Source: Thiobacillus denitrificans
GTDB taxonomy: Bacteria > Pseudomonadota > Gammaproteobacteria > Burkholderiales > Thiobacillaceae
Assembly: GCA_002343685.1 (NCBI GenBank)
Contig: DDRS01000022.1
Span: 1-60,134, forward strand
Reading direction: 5' to 3'
DNA: 60,134 nt
The notes under the pieces are model-generated. The model ran no database searches. It saw nothing but the letters and a program-made list of their open reading frames with translations, and was not told the DNA's origin. Each line of letters starts with the position of its first letter. The first letter of the stretch is position 1. The position numbers were made by a program, and so were the translations under genes. Of this stretch, positions 8,323 through 16,913 are shown piece by piece.

Positions 8323-9270
8323 ATGGACATACAAACCACATCCCGTACGGAACCCTGGCCCAGCCTGCCGCTTGAGGCCTGGCGCGACACCTATGCGACC
8401 GTGCACTTGTGGACCCAGATCGTCGGCAAGATCCGGCTGGCGCAAAGCCCCTGGATCAACCATGCCTGGCATGTCACGCTGGTTGTGACGGCGCGCGGTC
8501 TCACCACCACTTCCATTCCGTATGGCACCCGGACGTTCCAGATCGATTTCGACTTCATCGCGCATCGGCTGACGATACAGTCGAGCGACGGCAGAATGGC
8601 GTCCTTTCCGCTCCAGGCACAATCGGTGGCCGCGTTCTATACACGCCTGATGGCCGAACTGGATGCGCTCCAGCTGCATGTGGATCTCCATCTCCTTCCT
8701 TGCGAAGTCGCCGATCCTCAACCGTTCGACCAGGACGAAACGCACTGCGCCTACGACCCGGAATTTGCCGCCCGGTTCTGGCAGGCCCTGGTTCAGGCAG
8801 ACCGGGTATTCAAGCAGTTTCGTGCGCGTTTCATGGGCAAGTGCAGTCCGGTGCATTTTTTCTGGGGCGCACCGGATCTGGCCGTGACGCGTTTTTCCGG
8901 GCGACCGGCCCCGCGGCATCCAGGCGGCATTCCGAACCTGCCGGACTGGGTGACCCGGGAAGCGTATTCGCACGAAGTCAGCAGTTGCGGATTCTGGCCC
9001 GGCGGCGGCCCGATTCCCTATGCGGCGTTCTATTCCTATGCCTACCCGGAACCCGCAGGCTACGCCAAGGCGAAGGTCGAGCCCGCTGCCGCCTTCTACA
9101 GCACCGAGCTTCGCGAATTCATCCTGCCCTACGATGCCGTGCGACAGGCGGCGGCACCGGACGACGCACTGCTTGCCTTCCTGCAAACGACGTATGACGC
9201 CGCAGCCGACCTGGGCGCCTGGGATCGCGCATCGCTCGAACGGGATGGCGATTCGCTCGGCCCAGCCTGA
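8323..9270 (+). CDS. DUF5996 family protein
   Basis: A 315-residue soluble protein that I recognise as the DUF5996 family from its opening (WPSLPLEAWRDTYATVHLW, then QIVGKIRLA) and from the later segments HFFWGAPDLAVTRFSGR, SHEVSSCGFWPGGG and AFYSTELREFILPYDAVR. No function is known for the family and no catalytic motif stands out. CGAGGGG at 8311-8317 sets the start at 8323. It is divergent from egtB and is followed 96 bp later by the GST gene. Confidence 0.85.
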   Translation: MDIQTTSRTEPWPSLPLEAWRDTYATVHLWTQIVGKIRLAQSPWINHAWHVTLVVTARGLTTTSIPYGTRTFQIDFDFIAHRLTIQSSDGRMASFPLQAQSVAAFYTRLMAELDALQLHVDLHLLPCEVADPQPFDQDETHCAYDPEFAARFWQALVQADRVFKQFRARFMGKCSPVHFFWGAPDLAVTRFSGRPAPRHPGGIPNLPDWVTREAYSHEVSSCGFWPGGGPIPYAAFYSYAYPEPAGYAKAKVEPAAAFYSTELREFILPYDAVRQAAAPDDALLAFLQTTYDAAADLGAWDRASLERDGDSLGPA

Positions 9271-9366
9271 TAATGTCCAACCGAAAAGCACGCAAGGCCC
9301 GGCCGATTCCGCGCGTCACCCGAATAGCCTTACGTTCCATCCACATTCATTCCGGATCGATCTGTC

Positions 9367-10026
9367 ATGCCATCGCTTACCCTCGTCATCGGCAACAAGA
9401 ACTACTCGTCCTGGTCGCTGCGGCCCTGGCTGCTGCTGCGCCAGGCGAGCATTCCCTTCGAGGAGGTACGCATTCCACTGTACCGGCCCGGGTCGACTGA
9501 AGAACTAGCGACGTGGTCGCCTTCGGGCAAGGTGCCGGCGCTGCATGACGGCGACCTCAGGGTGTGGGATTCGCTGGCGATCTGCGAATACCTCAACGAA
9601 CGTTTTCCGGACAAGCAGTTGTGGCCGGTCGACGCAGCGGCGCGGGCGGTGGCGCGCGCGGTGAGCGCGGAGATGCACGCGGGCTTTTCCGCGCTGCGCG
9701 AGCACATGTCGATGAACATCCGGGCACGGCGCCCGGGCCAGGGACGCACGCCGGAATGCCTGGCGGATGTCGCGCGCATCCTGGCGATCTGGACGGAGTG
9801 CCGCGCGCGCTTCGGCGCTGGCGGCGATTTCCTGTTCGGGCGTTTCGGCATTGCGGATGCGATGTATGCGCCGGTGGTGCTGCGCTTCCAGACCTATGGC
9901 GTGGCGCTGGAAGGTGCGGCACACGACTATGCGGCGACGGTGCTGGCGCTGCCGGCGCTGCAGGAATGGGTGGCGTACGGGGTGGCGGAGACCGAACGTA
10001 TCGCGGCATTCGAACGCGACGAATGA
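9367..10026 (+). CDS. Glutathione S-transferase family protein
   Basis: A 219-residue GST: an N-terminal thioredoxin-like domain (TLVIGNKNYSSWSLRPWLLL) with the glutathione-contact segment (GKVPALHDGDLRVWDSLAI) and an all-alpha C-terminal domain. The NKNYSSWSLR start is typical of the GST subgroup often annotated YfcF/maleylacetoacetate isomerase-like. The physiological substrate is unknown. A degenerate copy of its first ~250 bp lies at 151-397. The GIY-YIG-like gene begins 4 bp after its stop. Confidence 0.92.
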   Translation: MPSLTLVIGNKNYSSWSLRPWLLLRQASIPFEEVRIPLYRPGSTEELATWSPSGKVPALHDGDLRVWDSLAICEYLNERFPDKQLWPVDAAARAVARAVSAEMHAGFSALREHMSMNIRARRPGQGRTPECLADVARILAIWTECRARFGAGGDFLFGRFGIADAMYAPVVLRFQTYGVALEGAAHDYAATVLALPALQEWVAYGVAETERIAAFERDE

Positions 10027-10030
10027 GGCA

Positions 10031-10357
10031 ATGGGACGCCGGAACCACTATCACGTCTATGTGATCGAGCTGTCGAACGATGTGCTTTACGAAGGCCGGT
10101 TCAAGAAGGCCAACCCTGGCTATATCGCGGGCAAACCTTGCCTCTATGTCGGCATGACAGGGCTGGATCCCGACGTGCGATTCGACAAGCACAAGGCCGG
10201 CATCCAGTCCAACCGATTCGTCAAGGAATACGGTCTGCGCCTGTTGCCTGAGCTTTATGAGCTCTACGGCCCGCTGTCGTATGAGGACGCCCGCACCCTG
10301 GAGGTTGAACTGGCGATCGATTTCCGCGAAGCCGGATACGGGGTTTGGCAGGCGTGA
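10031..10357 (+). CDS. GIY-YIG-like small protein
   Basis: A 108-residue protein starting at the ATG at 10031, four bases after the GST stop. The order HVYVIEL ... CLYVGMTGLDPDVRFDKHKAG ... is that of a GIY-YIG nuclease-like domain: the first strand carries 'YVIEL' in place of GIY, the second carries 'LYVGMT' in place of YIG, then R and H. Whether it cleaves DNA is unknown; many such stand-alone domains are uncharacterised. It is probably co-transcribed with the GST gene and converges on msrB. Confidence 0.7.
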   Translation: MGRRNHYHVYVIELSNDVLYEGRFKKANPGYIAGKPCLYVGMTGLDPDVRFDKHKAGIQSNRFVKEYGLRLLPELYELYGPLSYEDARTLEVELAIDFREAGYGVWQA

Positions 10358-10382
10358 TCCGGATGCTGCACGAGCACCACGG

Positions 10383-10868
10383 TCACGCCTTGTCGGGAAC
10401 GAACGTCAGCACCGCGCCATTGTTGCAGTAGCGCAGGCCGGTGGGCTTCGGCCCGTCCTTGAAGACATGGCCATGATGGCCGCCGCAGCGTGCGCAGTGG
10501 TATTCGGTGCGCGGCAACAGCAGTTTCAGGTCGGTCTTGGTTTCCACATGGCCGGGCAGCACATCGTAGAAGCTGGGCCAGCCGGTACCGCTGTCGTATT
10601 TGAACCGGGAGGGGAAGAGCGGCAGTCGGCAGGCCGCGCACACGTACAGGCCGCTGCGCGTTTCATGGTCGAGCGGACTGCTGAAAGGCCGCTCGGTCCC
10701 CTCCTCGCGCAGGATGTCGAACTGTTCCGGCGTAAGCCGCCGCTTCCACTCGGCGTTACCGAGAACCAGCCGGTCGATGCGCTCCGCCGCCCAGGCCGCC
10801 CCGGGTAGCGCGAGCTGCATGAGCACCGGCGCGCTGGCCGTCAGTTTGATGAATGTGCGTCTGTCCAT
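10383..10868 (-). CDS. msrB: Peptide-methionine (R)-S-oxide reductase MsrB, exported
   Basis: A 161-residue MsrB. Zinc ligands are C77/C80 (CAAC) and C125/C128 (CARC); the catalytic Cys is C148 in RYCNNGAVLTF. The N-terminus MDRRTFIKL followed by a hydrophobic stretch and AWA is a twin-arginine signal, so the enzyme is predicted to act in the periplasm, reducing R-methionine sulfoxide in proteins. GAGGTG precedes the ATG at 10868. It follows msrA on the same strand by 50 bp. Confidence 0.95.
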   Translation of the reverse strand: MDRRTFIKLTASAPVLMQLALPGAAWAAERIDRLVLGNAEWKRRLTPEQFDILREEGTERPFSSPLDHETRSGLYVCAACRLPLFPSRFKYDSGTGWPSFYDVLPGHVETKTDLKLLLPRTEYHCARCGGHHGHVFKDGPKPTGLRYCNNGAVLTFVPDKA

Positions 10869-10918
10869 GATGGTTCACCTCGTCCGAACCGGTTCGTACC
10901 GACCTATCTGTCCACATA

Positions 10919-11569
10919 CTAGGCCGGGAACTGTTGTCGCAGCGCGGCAATCTTCGGCAAGTCGTTGATGACGATATACGGCTGGTTGGGATGACGGTCC
11001 AGATAATTCTGATGGTAGGCCTCCGCATCGTAGAACCCCTTCAGCGGCACGACCTGGGTGACGATGGGGCGCCGGAACACGCCCGTTGCCTGGAGCTGGG
11101 CGATGTAGCCGTCGGCCACGCGCTTCTGGTCGGCGTTGGCATAGAAGATCGCCGAACGGTATTGCGTGCCGGTATCCGGTCCCTGCCGGTTCAGTTCCGT
11201 CGGATCATGCGCGACGGAAAAGAACACCTTCAGGAGCTGCCCGTAGCTGATGCGCGCCGGGTCGTAGAAAATATGCACCGATTCGGCATGGCCGGTCCGG
11301 CCGCTGCTCACCTGGCCATACGTGGCCGTATCCGCATTGCCGCCGGCATAGCCCGACACCACACGGGTGACGCCCTTGACATGCTCGAACACGCCTTCCA
11401 TTCCCCAGAAGCATCCGCCGGCCAGCACAGCCGTCTGCATGCCGCTCACGCCGGCGAGCGGCGTGTCGACGACCGGATCGGGCAAAGGCGTGGCGGGCGA
11501 CGCGTACGAGCACCCTGCCAGCGCAATGCCCAGGATTGATGCGATGACTGCAGCAACAAGACGGTTCAT
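10919..11569 (-). CDS. msrA: Peptide-methionine (S)-S-oxide reductase MsrA, predicted lipoprotein
   Basis: A 216-residue MsrA with the catalytic motif GGCFWGMEG (C53) and the family segments GYAGG, YGQLLKVFF and AEAYHQNYLDRH. The N-terminus is a lipoprotein signal with lipobox LAGC (C20), so the enzyme would be membrane-anchored and face the periplasm. With Tat-exported MsrB just downstream, it forms an extracytoplasmic methionine-repair pair covering both sulfoxide isomers. GGAGGT lies before the ATG at 11569. Confidence 0.95.
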   Translation of the reverse strand: MNRLVAAVIASILGIALAGCSYASPATPLPDPVVDTPLAGVSGMQTAVLAGGCFWGMEGVFEHVKGVTRVVSGYAGGNADTATYGQVSSGRTGHAESVHIFYDPARISYGQLLKVFFSVAHDPTELNRQGPDTGTQYRSAIFYANADQKRVADGYIAQLQATGVFRRPIVTQVVPLKGFYDAEAYHQNYLDRHPNQPYIVINDLPKIAALRQQFPA

Positions 11570-11844
11570 GATGCACCTCCTTTGCTTCGATTCGGAAGAC
11601 CAGCCGGGCGCGCATGCCGGGACGCCATGGCTTCATCCTATCCTTGACCAGCGTCCTTGGGGAATCAGCTTTCTTTCGACCCATATCCGGGGACATGGTT
11701 TCCTTGGCCACGCCTGCAGACAGGCTCCAGTGCGCACGAATACCGATTGATCTGGCTCGATGGCCCGCTAGTATTCAGGCCGTTACCCGAGAACTTTCTG
11801 TAACCTTGCTACCCCAATGGGCACCTCTGCCCGGATTGTCTGTC

Positions 11845-13107
11845 ATGCGCCAAAAGAAGAATGCCCTGATGTCCCGCCTTGCCGCAGCATTGGGAATGAA
11901 TTCGGGCACCCTGCCCGCGCTCGCCGATATCGACAGCTCCGTCTTCGCCGGTTTCAGGCAGGTGCTCCAGAAGGGCCTGCTGATCTTCGCGCTCATCATC
12001 ACGATCCTGTTCGCCATGATGTTCTACCAATACCAGCGCTCGGCCGAGGCTGTTCACTCGGTGGAGCACACGCGGCAGGTCATCGCGTACATCAACGCGC
12101 TGCGCACCTACCTGCTCAACCTGGACAATGCGGTCCGCCAGTATGCCGATTCGCAGAACCGTACCGATCTCGACCCCAGCCTGATCTGCCGCCAATCATC
12201 GTGCCCCAGTGCCGGGCAGCTGATTTCCTTGATCGGCAACGACGGCTCCCAGGCGGCTCGCCTGGCCCCCTTGCCGGCCCTGCAGGCCGCCCTGGAAACC
12301 GGATTCAGCGCGCTGCAACAAGGCGCGGCAGGAGGCGCTGCCTTACCGCCCGGACAGGAACTGGGCGGATTCGACAAATCCGCCATCGAACAGATCCATC
12401 GCATCCTGATCGAAGCCGAGCGGGAGGAGTTGAATCAGCTGGAAACGCGCGAAGCGGCACGCGTCCACGGCGAAAGCCTGTCGTCGGCGCTGCTGGGAAT
12501 CGCCGGATTATGGACAGGCCTGGCATTGTTCGGGCTGTACCGGGAAACCGTTCGTCTGATCCGGGCAGGCATCCATGCCGAGCAGACGATCCGGCAACTC
12601 AGCCTGCGCGACCCGTTGACGGGGCTTGCCAATCGGCGTTTCCTGCAGGAGAACACGCGGCATATGATCGCCGGCGCGCGCCGTGCGCGGACGCAGATGG
12701 CGGTGCTGGTTGTCGATCTGGACAATTTCAAGGCCGTCAACGATCAGCACGGGCATGCGGCAGGCGACACGGTGCTCGTGACAGCGGCCCAGCGGATGAA
12801 GCAGTTGCTCCGCGAAGCGGACGTGATCGCCCGCTTTGGCGGAGACGAATTCGTCATCGTGCTGGTCCAGGTCGACGATACGGAGGCCGCACGCGAGGTG
12901 GCACGCCGCGTGGTGGACTACCTGCGCCGGCCTATTCCGTTGGCGGATGGGGCCAGCGCCCACATCGGCGCCTCCGTGGGCATCGCCATGTGCTGCGAGG
13001 ACGGCGACACGCTGGATGCCTTGCTGAAGAAAGCCGACGCGGCACTTTACGCCGCGAAACGTGACGGCAAGGGCACGTTCCGCCAGGCCGACGCCCAGCC
13101 TGCATAA
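11845..13107 (+). CDS. Membrane-bound diguanylate cyclase (GGDEF)
   Basis: About 420 residues: an N-terminal membrane helix, a periplasmic domain of some 120 residues, a second helix (LGIAGLWTGLALFGLY) and a GGDEF domain with RDPLTGLANRR and RFGGDEFVIVL. An RxxD product-inhibition site (READ) lies five residues before GGDEF, so the cyclase looks active and feedback-controlled. It makes c-di-GMP in response to an unknown periplasmic signal. The start is uncertain between 11845 and 11869; the latter has AGAAG upstream. No EAL domain is present. Confidence 0.92.
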   Translation: MRQKKNALMSRLAAALGMNSGTLPALADIDSSVFAGFRQVLQKGLLIFALIITILFAMMFYQYQRSAEAVHSVEHTRQVIAYINALRTYLLNLDNAVRQYADSQNRTDLDPSLICRQSSCPSAGQLISLIGNDGSQAARLAPLPALQAALETGFSALQQGAAGGAALPPGQELGGFDKSAIEQIHRILIEAEREELNQLETREAARVHGESLSSALLGIAGLWTGLALFGLYRETVRLIRAGIHAEQTIRQLSLRDPLTGLANRRFLQENTRHMIAGARRARTQMAVLVVDLDNFKAVNDQHGHAAGDTVLVTAAQRMKQLLREADVIARFGGDEFVIVLVQVDDTEAAREVARRVVDYLRRPIPLADGASAHIGASVGIAMCCEDGDTLDALLKKADAALYAAKRDGKGTFRQADAQPA

Positions 13108-13148
13108 AACGTCCGGCAGCCATCGGGCCTGCCTGGATCCCCCATACC

Positions 13149-14591
13149 CTAACAGCGCATGCTCAGCCAGCGTTTGGATTTCACATCCACATAGCCGATC
13201 GTCGCCCTCTTGAAATTGAGGTCGACGAACAGTTCGCAGCGCAGTTCGCCGTGGCGCCAGCACATCGCCACGCTGCTTTCGTTGGAATACATCAGGTGGA
13301 ACACGCCGTCAAACGCAGGATAGCTGCTGCGGAATTCCATCAGCTTGAGCAGGCGCCGCACCACGGGCGACTTCACGGCCTCGTCGACTTCGGCCGCGCT
13401 GTAGGCATGACGGTTGACGTCGCGTTGCTCGCCGGTGGCCTCCATCAATTCCAGATCGTTGCTGCCGGCGAGCAGGCCGACGTAGTAGACCTGCGGAATG
13501 CCAGGCGCGAAAAACTGGATCGCGCGCGCGGCGATGTAGGCATCGTCGTTGCGCTTGAGCGCGTCGTAGTAGGTGCAGGTGAGCTGATAGATCGCGCCGA
13601 CGCTGTGCACGTTGGCGGCGGAGCGGCGCAGGATGGGATCGGCCGAACGCTGGCTGACGTTGTTGATCACCGCCTGGATCTCGGTCTTGGGCAGCACGCC
13701 CTCGACGTCCGGGATGCAGATGCCGTCATGCGTGTCGAGCACCGTGAGCTGGTTGCGCGGACACATGCGCAGCCACTGCTTGAGGTAGACGCTGTTGGCG
13801 TCGAACAGCGAATACAGCAGCAGCGGCGCCAGCGCGAAGCCGTAGGGATGCATGCCGTGCAACGCGATGGCGTACTGGAAGCTGGCGTGGTCGTGCACCT
13901 CGGGCAGGGTCTCGGCGCCGTTCTCGCGCGCGACGCCGTCGATCCACTTGAGAATATCGTAGACATCCGGTTCGACCAGGAAGCAGCTGGTGCCGATCTT
14001 CTTCGTGGTGTAGCCGAACGCGTCGAGGCGGAACAGCTTCACGCCGCGCGCAGTGAGAAACTTGATGGTGTCCTCCATCAGCGCGTAAGTCTTGGGCGAG
14101 TTATAGTTGAGGTCGATCTGGTGTTCGGTGAAGGTGCACCAGACACGTCCGCCCGTGCCATCGGCGAAGCTCACGTCGCGAAACGGTTCCTTCTCCTTGC
14201 GGATGTGGATGCGCGCGAGGTCATCCGGCGAGATCGGACCGAGCTGGTCGACGTGCACGAACAGGTCGGCGTACTCCGAATCGTAGCCCTTGGCGACAAA
14301 GTCCTTGAACTCCTCGGACTCGTCGGAGATGTGATTCAGGGTCAGGTCGAGGCAGAGATCGAAGCGCGCCGAGATCCTTTCGATGTCGGCCCAGGTACCG
14401 TACTTCGGGTCGATTTCCTTGTGCGTCAGCGGCGAGAAGCCGCCGTCGGCGTTCGACGGATACGGCGGCAGGATATGGACGCCGCCGATGGCCTTCGAGA
14501 AGTGCCGATCGATGAGGATAGACAGTTCGGCCAGGTTGGCGCCCATCCGGTCGGGATAAGCAATCAGCTGGACCTGGTTGCGCAGGGTCAT
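13149..14591 (-). CDS. GH13 sucrose-phosphorylase-like enzyme, probable glucosylglycerol phosphorylase
   Basis: A 480-residue GH13 subfamily 18-type phosphorylase. Catalytic residues visible: nucleophile D190 in FRLDAFGY, acid/base E231 in LPEVHDH, and the stabilising Asp in LDTHDG (D289). The N-terminal QLIAYPDRMGANL is the family signature. Members phosphorolyse sucrose, glucosylglycerol or glucosylglycerate with retention. Because it is the last gene after gpsA, a phosphatase and ggpS, glucosylglycerol is the best-supported substrate, which would let the cell recycle the solute to glucose-1-phosphate and glycerol. This is inference from context; sucrose phosphorylase is the alternative. 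An AGGA precedes the ATG. Confidence 0.88.
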   Translation of the reverse strand: MTLRNQVQLIAYPDRMGANLAELSILIDRHFSKAIGGVHILPPYPSNADGGFSPLTHKEIDPKYGTWADIERISARFDLCLDLTLNHISDESEEFKDFVAKGYDSEYADLFVHVDQLGPISPDDLARIHIRKEKEPFRDVSFADGTGGRVWCTFTEHQIDLNYNSPKTYALMEDTIKFLTARGVKLFRLDAFGYTTKKIGTSCFLVEPDVYDILKWIDGVARENGAETLPEVHDHASFQYAIALHGMHPYGFALAPLLLYSLFDANSVYLKQWLRMCPRNQLTVLDTHDGICIPDVEGVLPKTEIQAVINNVSQRSADPILRRSAANVHSVGAIYQLTCTYYDALKRNDDAYIAARAIQFFAPGIPQVYYVGLLAGSNDLELMEATGEQRDVNRHAYSAAEVDEAVKSPVVRRLLKLMEFRSSYPAFDGVFHLMYSNESSVAMCWRHGELRCELFVDLNFKRATIGYVDVKSKRWLSMRC

Positions 14592-14659
14592 GGAAGGATC
14601 CTCGGGTGAAGTGCTTGCGCAGGCACGGGGGCGAACAGGAAATGCAGACGGCCCGAGCG

Positions 14660-16165
14660 TCAGGCCGCCGCGCGGTTGTCGGCGGGCTGCAGGCGGAGCT
14701 GCTCGAACAATGCCAGCACATGACCGGTCCAGTGCCCGATGTCATAACGATCCATGAGTGCGTCCATGCGCTGCATGCGCGCACGCTGCTCCTCGCGCGG
14801 CATGTCCAGTGCGCGATCGATGGCCGCATCCATCTGGACGAGACTGTAGGGATTGACCAGCACGGCGTCCTGCAGCTCGACCGCCGCACCGGCGAATTCC
14901 GACAGTACCAGCACGCCGCTTTCGTTGACGTGGGCGGCGATGAATTCCTTGGCGACCAGGTTGAGGCCGTCGCGCAGCGGCGTGATCCAGCAGATGTCGG
15001 CAGCGCGGTAGTAGCACAGCGTGTCGGCAAACGGCATCGGCGTGGTCGACAGCAGGATGGGCTGCCACGACAGGGTACCGATGTGCCCATTGATGCGCCC
15101 AACCAGCTGCTCGATCGACTGCTGCGCCCGTTTGTAGGCGCGCATGCCGTCGGCCGCGGCCACGGCCGTGACCAGCAGCTTGACCTTGCCGTGCAGCTCG
15201 GGGCGCCGTTGCAGCAGCCGTTCGTAGGCCATCAACATTTCCCGGGTGCCCTTGGCGTAGTCGACACGGCCGATCGAGACGATGATCTTTTCCTGCGGGA
15301 TGTCACGCCGGATTTGCGCGACCTGCGCCAGCTTGTCGTCCTGCTGCACCGTCTTGCGGATCAGCTCGGCGTGGGTGCCGATGGGGAAGGCGTCGATCCG
15401 GATCTGCCGGTCGCCGCACCGGATCGACACCGGCGTCGCCGGTTCGGACAGCGCCGTGCCAGTGGCACGCAATTCATCGGATACCTCGCGCTCGACCACC
15501 TCCTCCACCGGGCGCAGCGACTGCACGGTGGCGACGAAATTGCGCGCGTAGCGCGGAATGTGGAAGCCCACCAGATCGCAAGCCAGCAGGCTGTCGATGA
15601 TCTCGTCGCGCCACGGCAGGATGTTGAAGACATCCGCGGGCGGAAACGGCGTGTGATGGAAGAAGGCGATGCGCACGTCGGGACGCATCTCGCGCACGAA
15701 CGTCGGCACCAGCCACAGATTGTAGTCGTGCACCCAGACCACGGCGCCGGGCGCGGCTTCCTCGCAGGCCGCTTCGGCAAACAGGCGGTTGACTTCGCGG
15801 AAGGTGGCCCAGTCGCAATTTTCGGTGGAGTACAACGAGGGGAAACTGTTGAGAATCGGCCACAGCGCCTCCTTCGAGGTGACATGGTAGAACTGGCTGA
15901 TCTGTTCGCTGGTCAGCGGCAGGCGCACCACTTCGTAGCTGCCATAACCGTCTTCCACGGTGATGCGGCGTTCGAATTTCGGCGGCTTGCCGGCCGGCGC
16001 CTTTTTCCAGGCGATCCAGCTCGCACGCTCGGTCTGTCCGATGAAGCCCTTGAGCGCGGGCACGATGCCGTTGGGGCTGGCGTTTTCCCGGAGTACGGTC
16101 TTGCCGCCGACGACATGCTCTTCATAGGGTTGCCTGTGATAGACGATGACCAGTGATGAAGCCAT
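14660..16165 (-). CDS. ggpS: Glucosylglycerol-phosphate synthase
   Basis: A 501-residue GT20 retaining glycosyltransferase, related to trehalose-6-phosphate synthase. The start MASSLVIVYHRQPYEE is the characteristic GgpS N-terminus. Donor-site segments include WVHDYNLWLVP, FFHHTPFPPADVF, SIGRVDYAKGT and TPLRDGLNLVAKEF. It transfers glucose from ADP-glucose to glycerol-3-phosphate. The start at 16165 is fixed by GGAGGA on the coding strand (16176-16171) and lies 44 bp inside the upstream phosphatase gene, so translation is probably coupled. In several gammaproteobacteria the phosphatase and synthase are one protein; here they are separate and overlapping. Confidence 0.92.
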   Translation of the reverse strand: MASSLVIVYHRQPYEEHVVGGKTVLRENASPNGIVPALKGFIGQTERASWIAWKKAPAGKPPKFERRITVEDGYGSYEVVRLPLTSEQISQFYHVTSKEALWPILNSFPSLYSTENCDWATFREVNRLFAEAACEEAAPGAVVWVHDYNLWLVPTFVREMRPDVRIAFFHHTPFPPADVFNILPWRDEIIDSLLACDLVGFHIPRYARNFVATVQSLRPVEEVVEREVSDELRATGTALSEPATPVSIRCGDRQIRIDAFPIGTHAELIRKTVQQDDKLAQVAQIRRDIPQEKIIVSIGRVDYAKGTREMLMAYERLLQRRPELHGKVKLLVTAVAAADGMRAYKRAQQSIEQLVGRINGHIGTLSWQPILLSTTPMPFADTLCYYRAADICWITPLRDGLNLVAKEFIAAHVNESGVLVLSEFAGAAVELQDAVLVNPYSLVQMDAAIDRALDMPREEQRARMQRMDALMDRYDIGHWTGHVLALFEQLRLQPADNRAAA

Positions 16166-16913
16166 GTGAATCCTCCGTTCGGTGAAAGCGTTGTAGCGCA
16201 TCGAGCACGCCGGCCGCGCCCGGATGCGGACTGCGGTACACGTTGCCATGCTGCTGGATGGCCGCATCGAGCGCGGCCTCGCGGTTGCCCACGGCCACGC
16301 CGGCAAGCCCGGTGTCGAACATGGACAGGTCGTTGAGCGTGTCGCCGGCCACCAGGGTGCGGTGCACAGGCAGGTTCAGCACCTGCAGGGTGCGCAGCAG
16401 GGTGGGCCCTTTCTGCACGCCGCGCGGCAGCACGTCGAAATACAAGTTGTCCGAGATCAGGACATCGAAGCCCAGCCGCTGCACGTCGTGCCGGGCGGCC
16501 GTCGCATGGGCGTGATCCTTGAAGTAGTAGGAGCGGCGACGCCCCCCGACGATCGGCTGCTCGCTCAACCCCGGGTGATGTTGCATGGTCGCGCCGATGC
16601 GCGCGTGCGCATCGGCCGGCCAGTTGGCGTCCAGCCACTGCTCCAGGTGTGGCAGCGGCTCGTACGCGGGTCCGCAGGCGACGCTGGTGCCCACATCACC
16701 AACCATGTGATCGGGCTGTACCGGCAGTTCGTCGGCCAGCCCGCGCATGAAGTCGATGCCGCGCCCGCTGACGAAAATCAGCACGATCTCGTCGCGCCGT
16801 TGTGCAATCCAGTCATACAGCGTGGTGCGCTGTGCGGCGCTGCCGCCGAGAAAAGTGCCGTCAAGGTCGGTCGCCAGGACGGTCCGCGGCGCACCGCTGC
16901 CCACCTTACGCAT
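16122..16913 (-). CDS. HAD-IIB phosphatase, probable glucosylglycerol-3-phosphatase
   Basis: A 263-residue HAD hydrolase of the sucrose-phosphatase (Cof/IIB) type: nucleophile motif TDLDGTF (D16, D18), motif II VSGRG, motif III lysine in the RGVQKGPT segment, and motif IV GDTLNDLSMF. Placed between gpsA and ggpS, it most likely removes the phosphate from glucosylglycerol-phosphate. It overlaps gpsA by 8 bp and ggpS by 44 bp. The substrate is inferred from context; by motif alone sucrose-phosphate or mannosyl-phosphoglycerate would also fit. Confidence 0.85.
   Translation of the reverse strand: MRKVGSGAPRTVLATDLDGTFLGGSAAQRTTLYDWIAQRRDEIVLIFVSGRGIDFMRGLADELPVQPDHMVGDVGTSVACGPAYEPLPHLEQWLDANWPADAHARIGATMQHHPGLSEQPIVGGRRRSYYFKDHAHATAARHDVQRLGFDVLISDNLYFDVLPRGVQKGPTLLRTLQVLNLPVHRTLVAGDTLNDLSMFDTGLAGVAVGNREAALDAAIQQHGNVYRSPHPGAAGVLDALQRFHRTEDSHGFITGHRLSQATL

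Noticed and set aside
14606..16156. A 516-codon plus-strand frame opposite ggpS
   Set aside because: It is exactly antisense to a recognisable glycosyltransferase and has no motif of its own.
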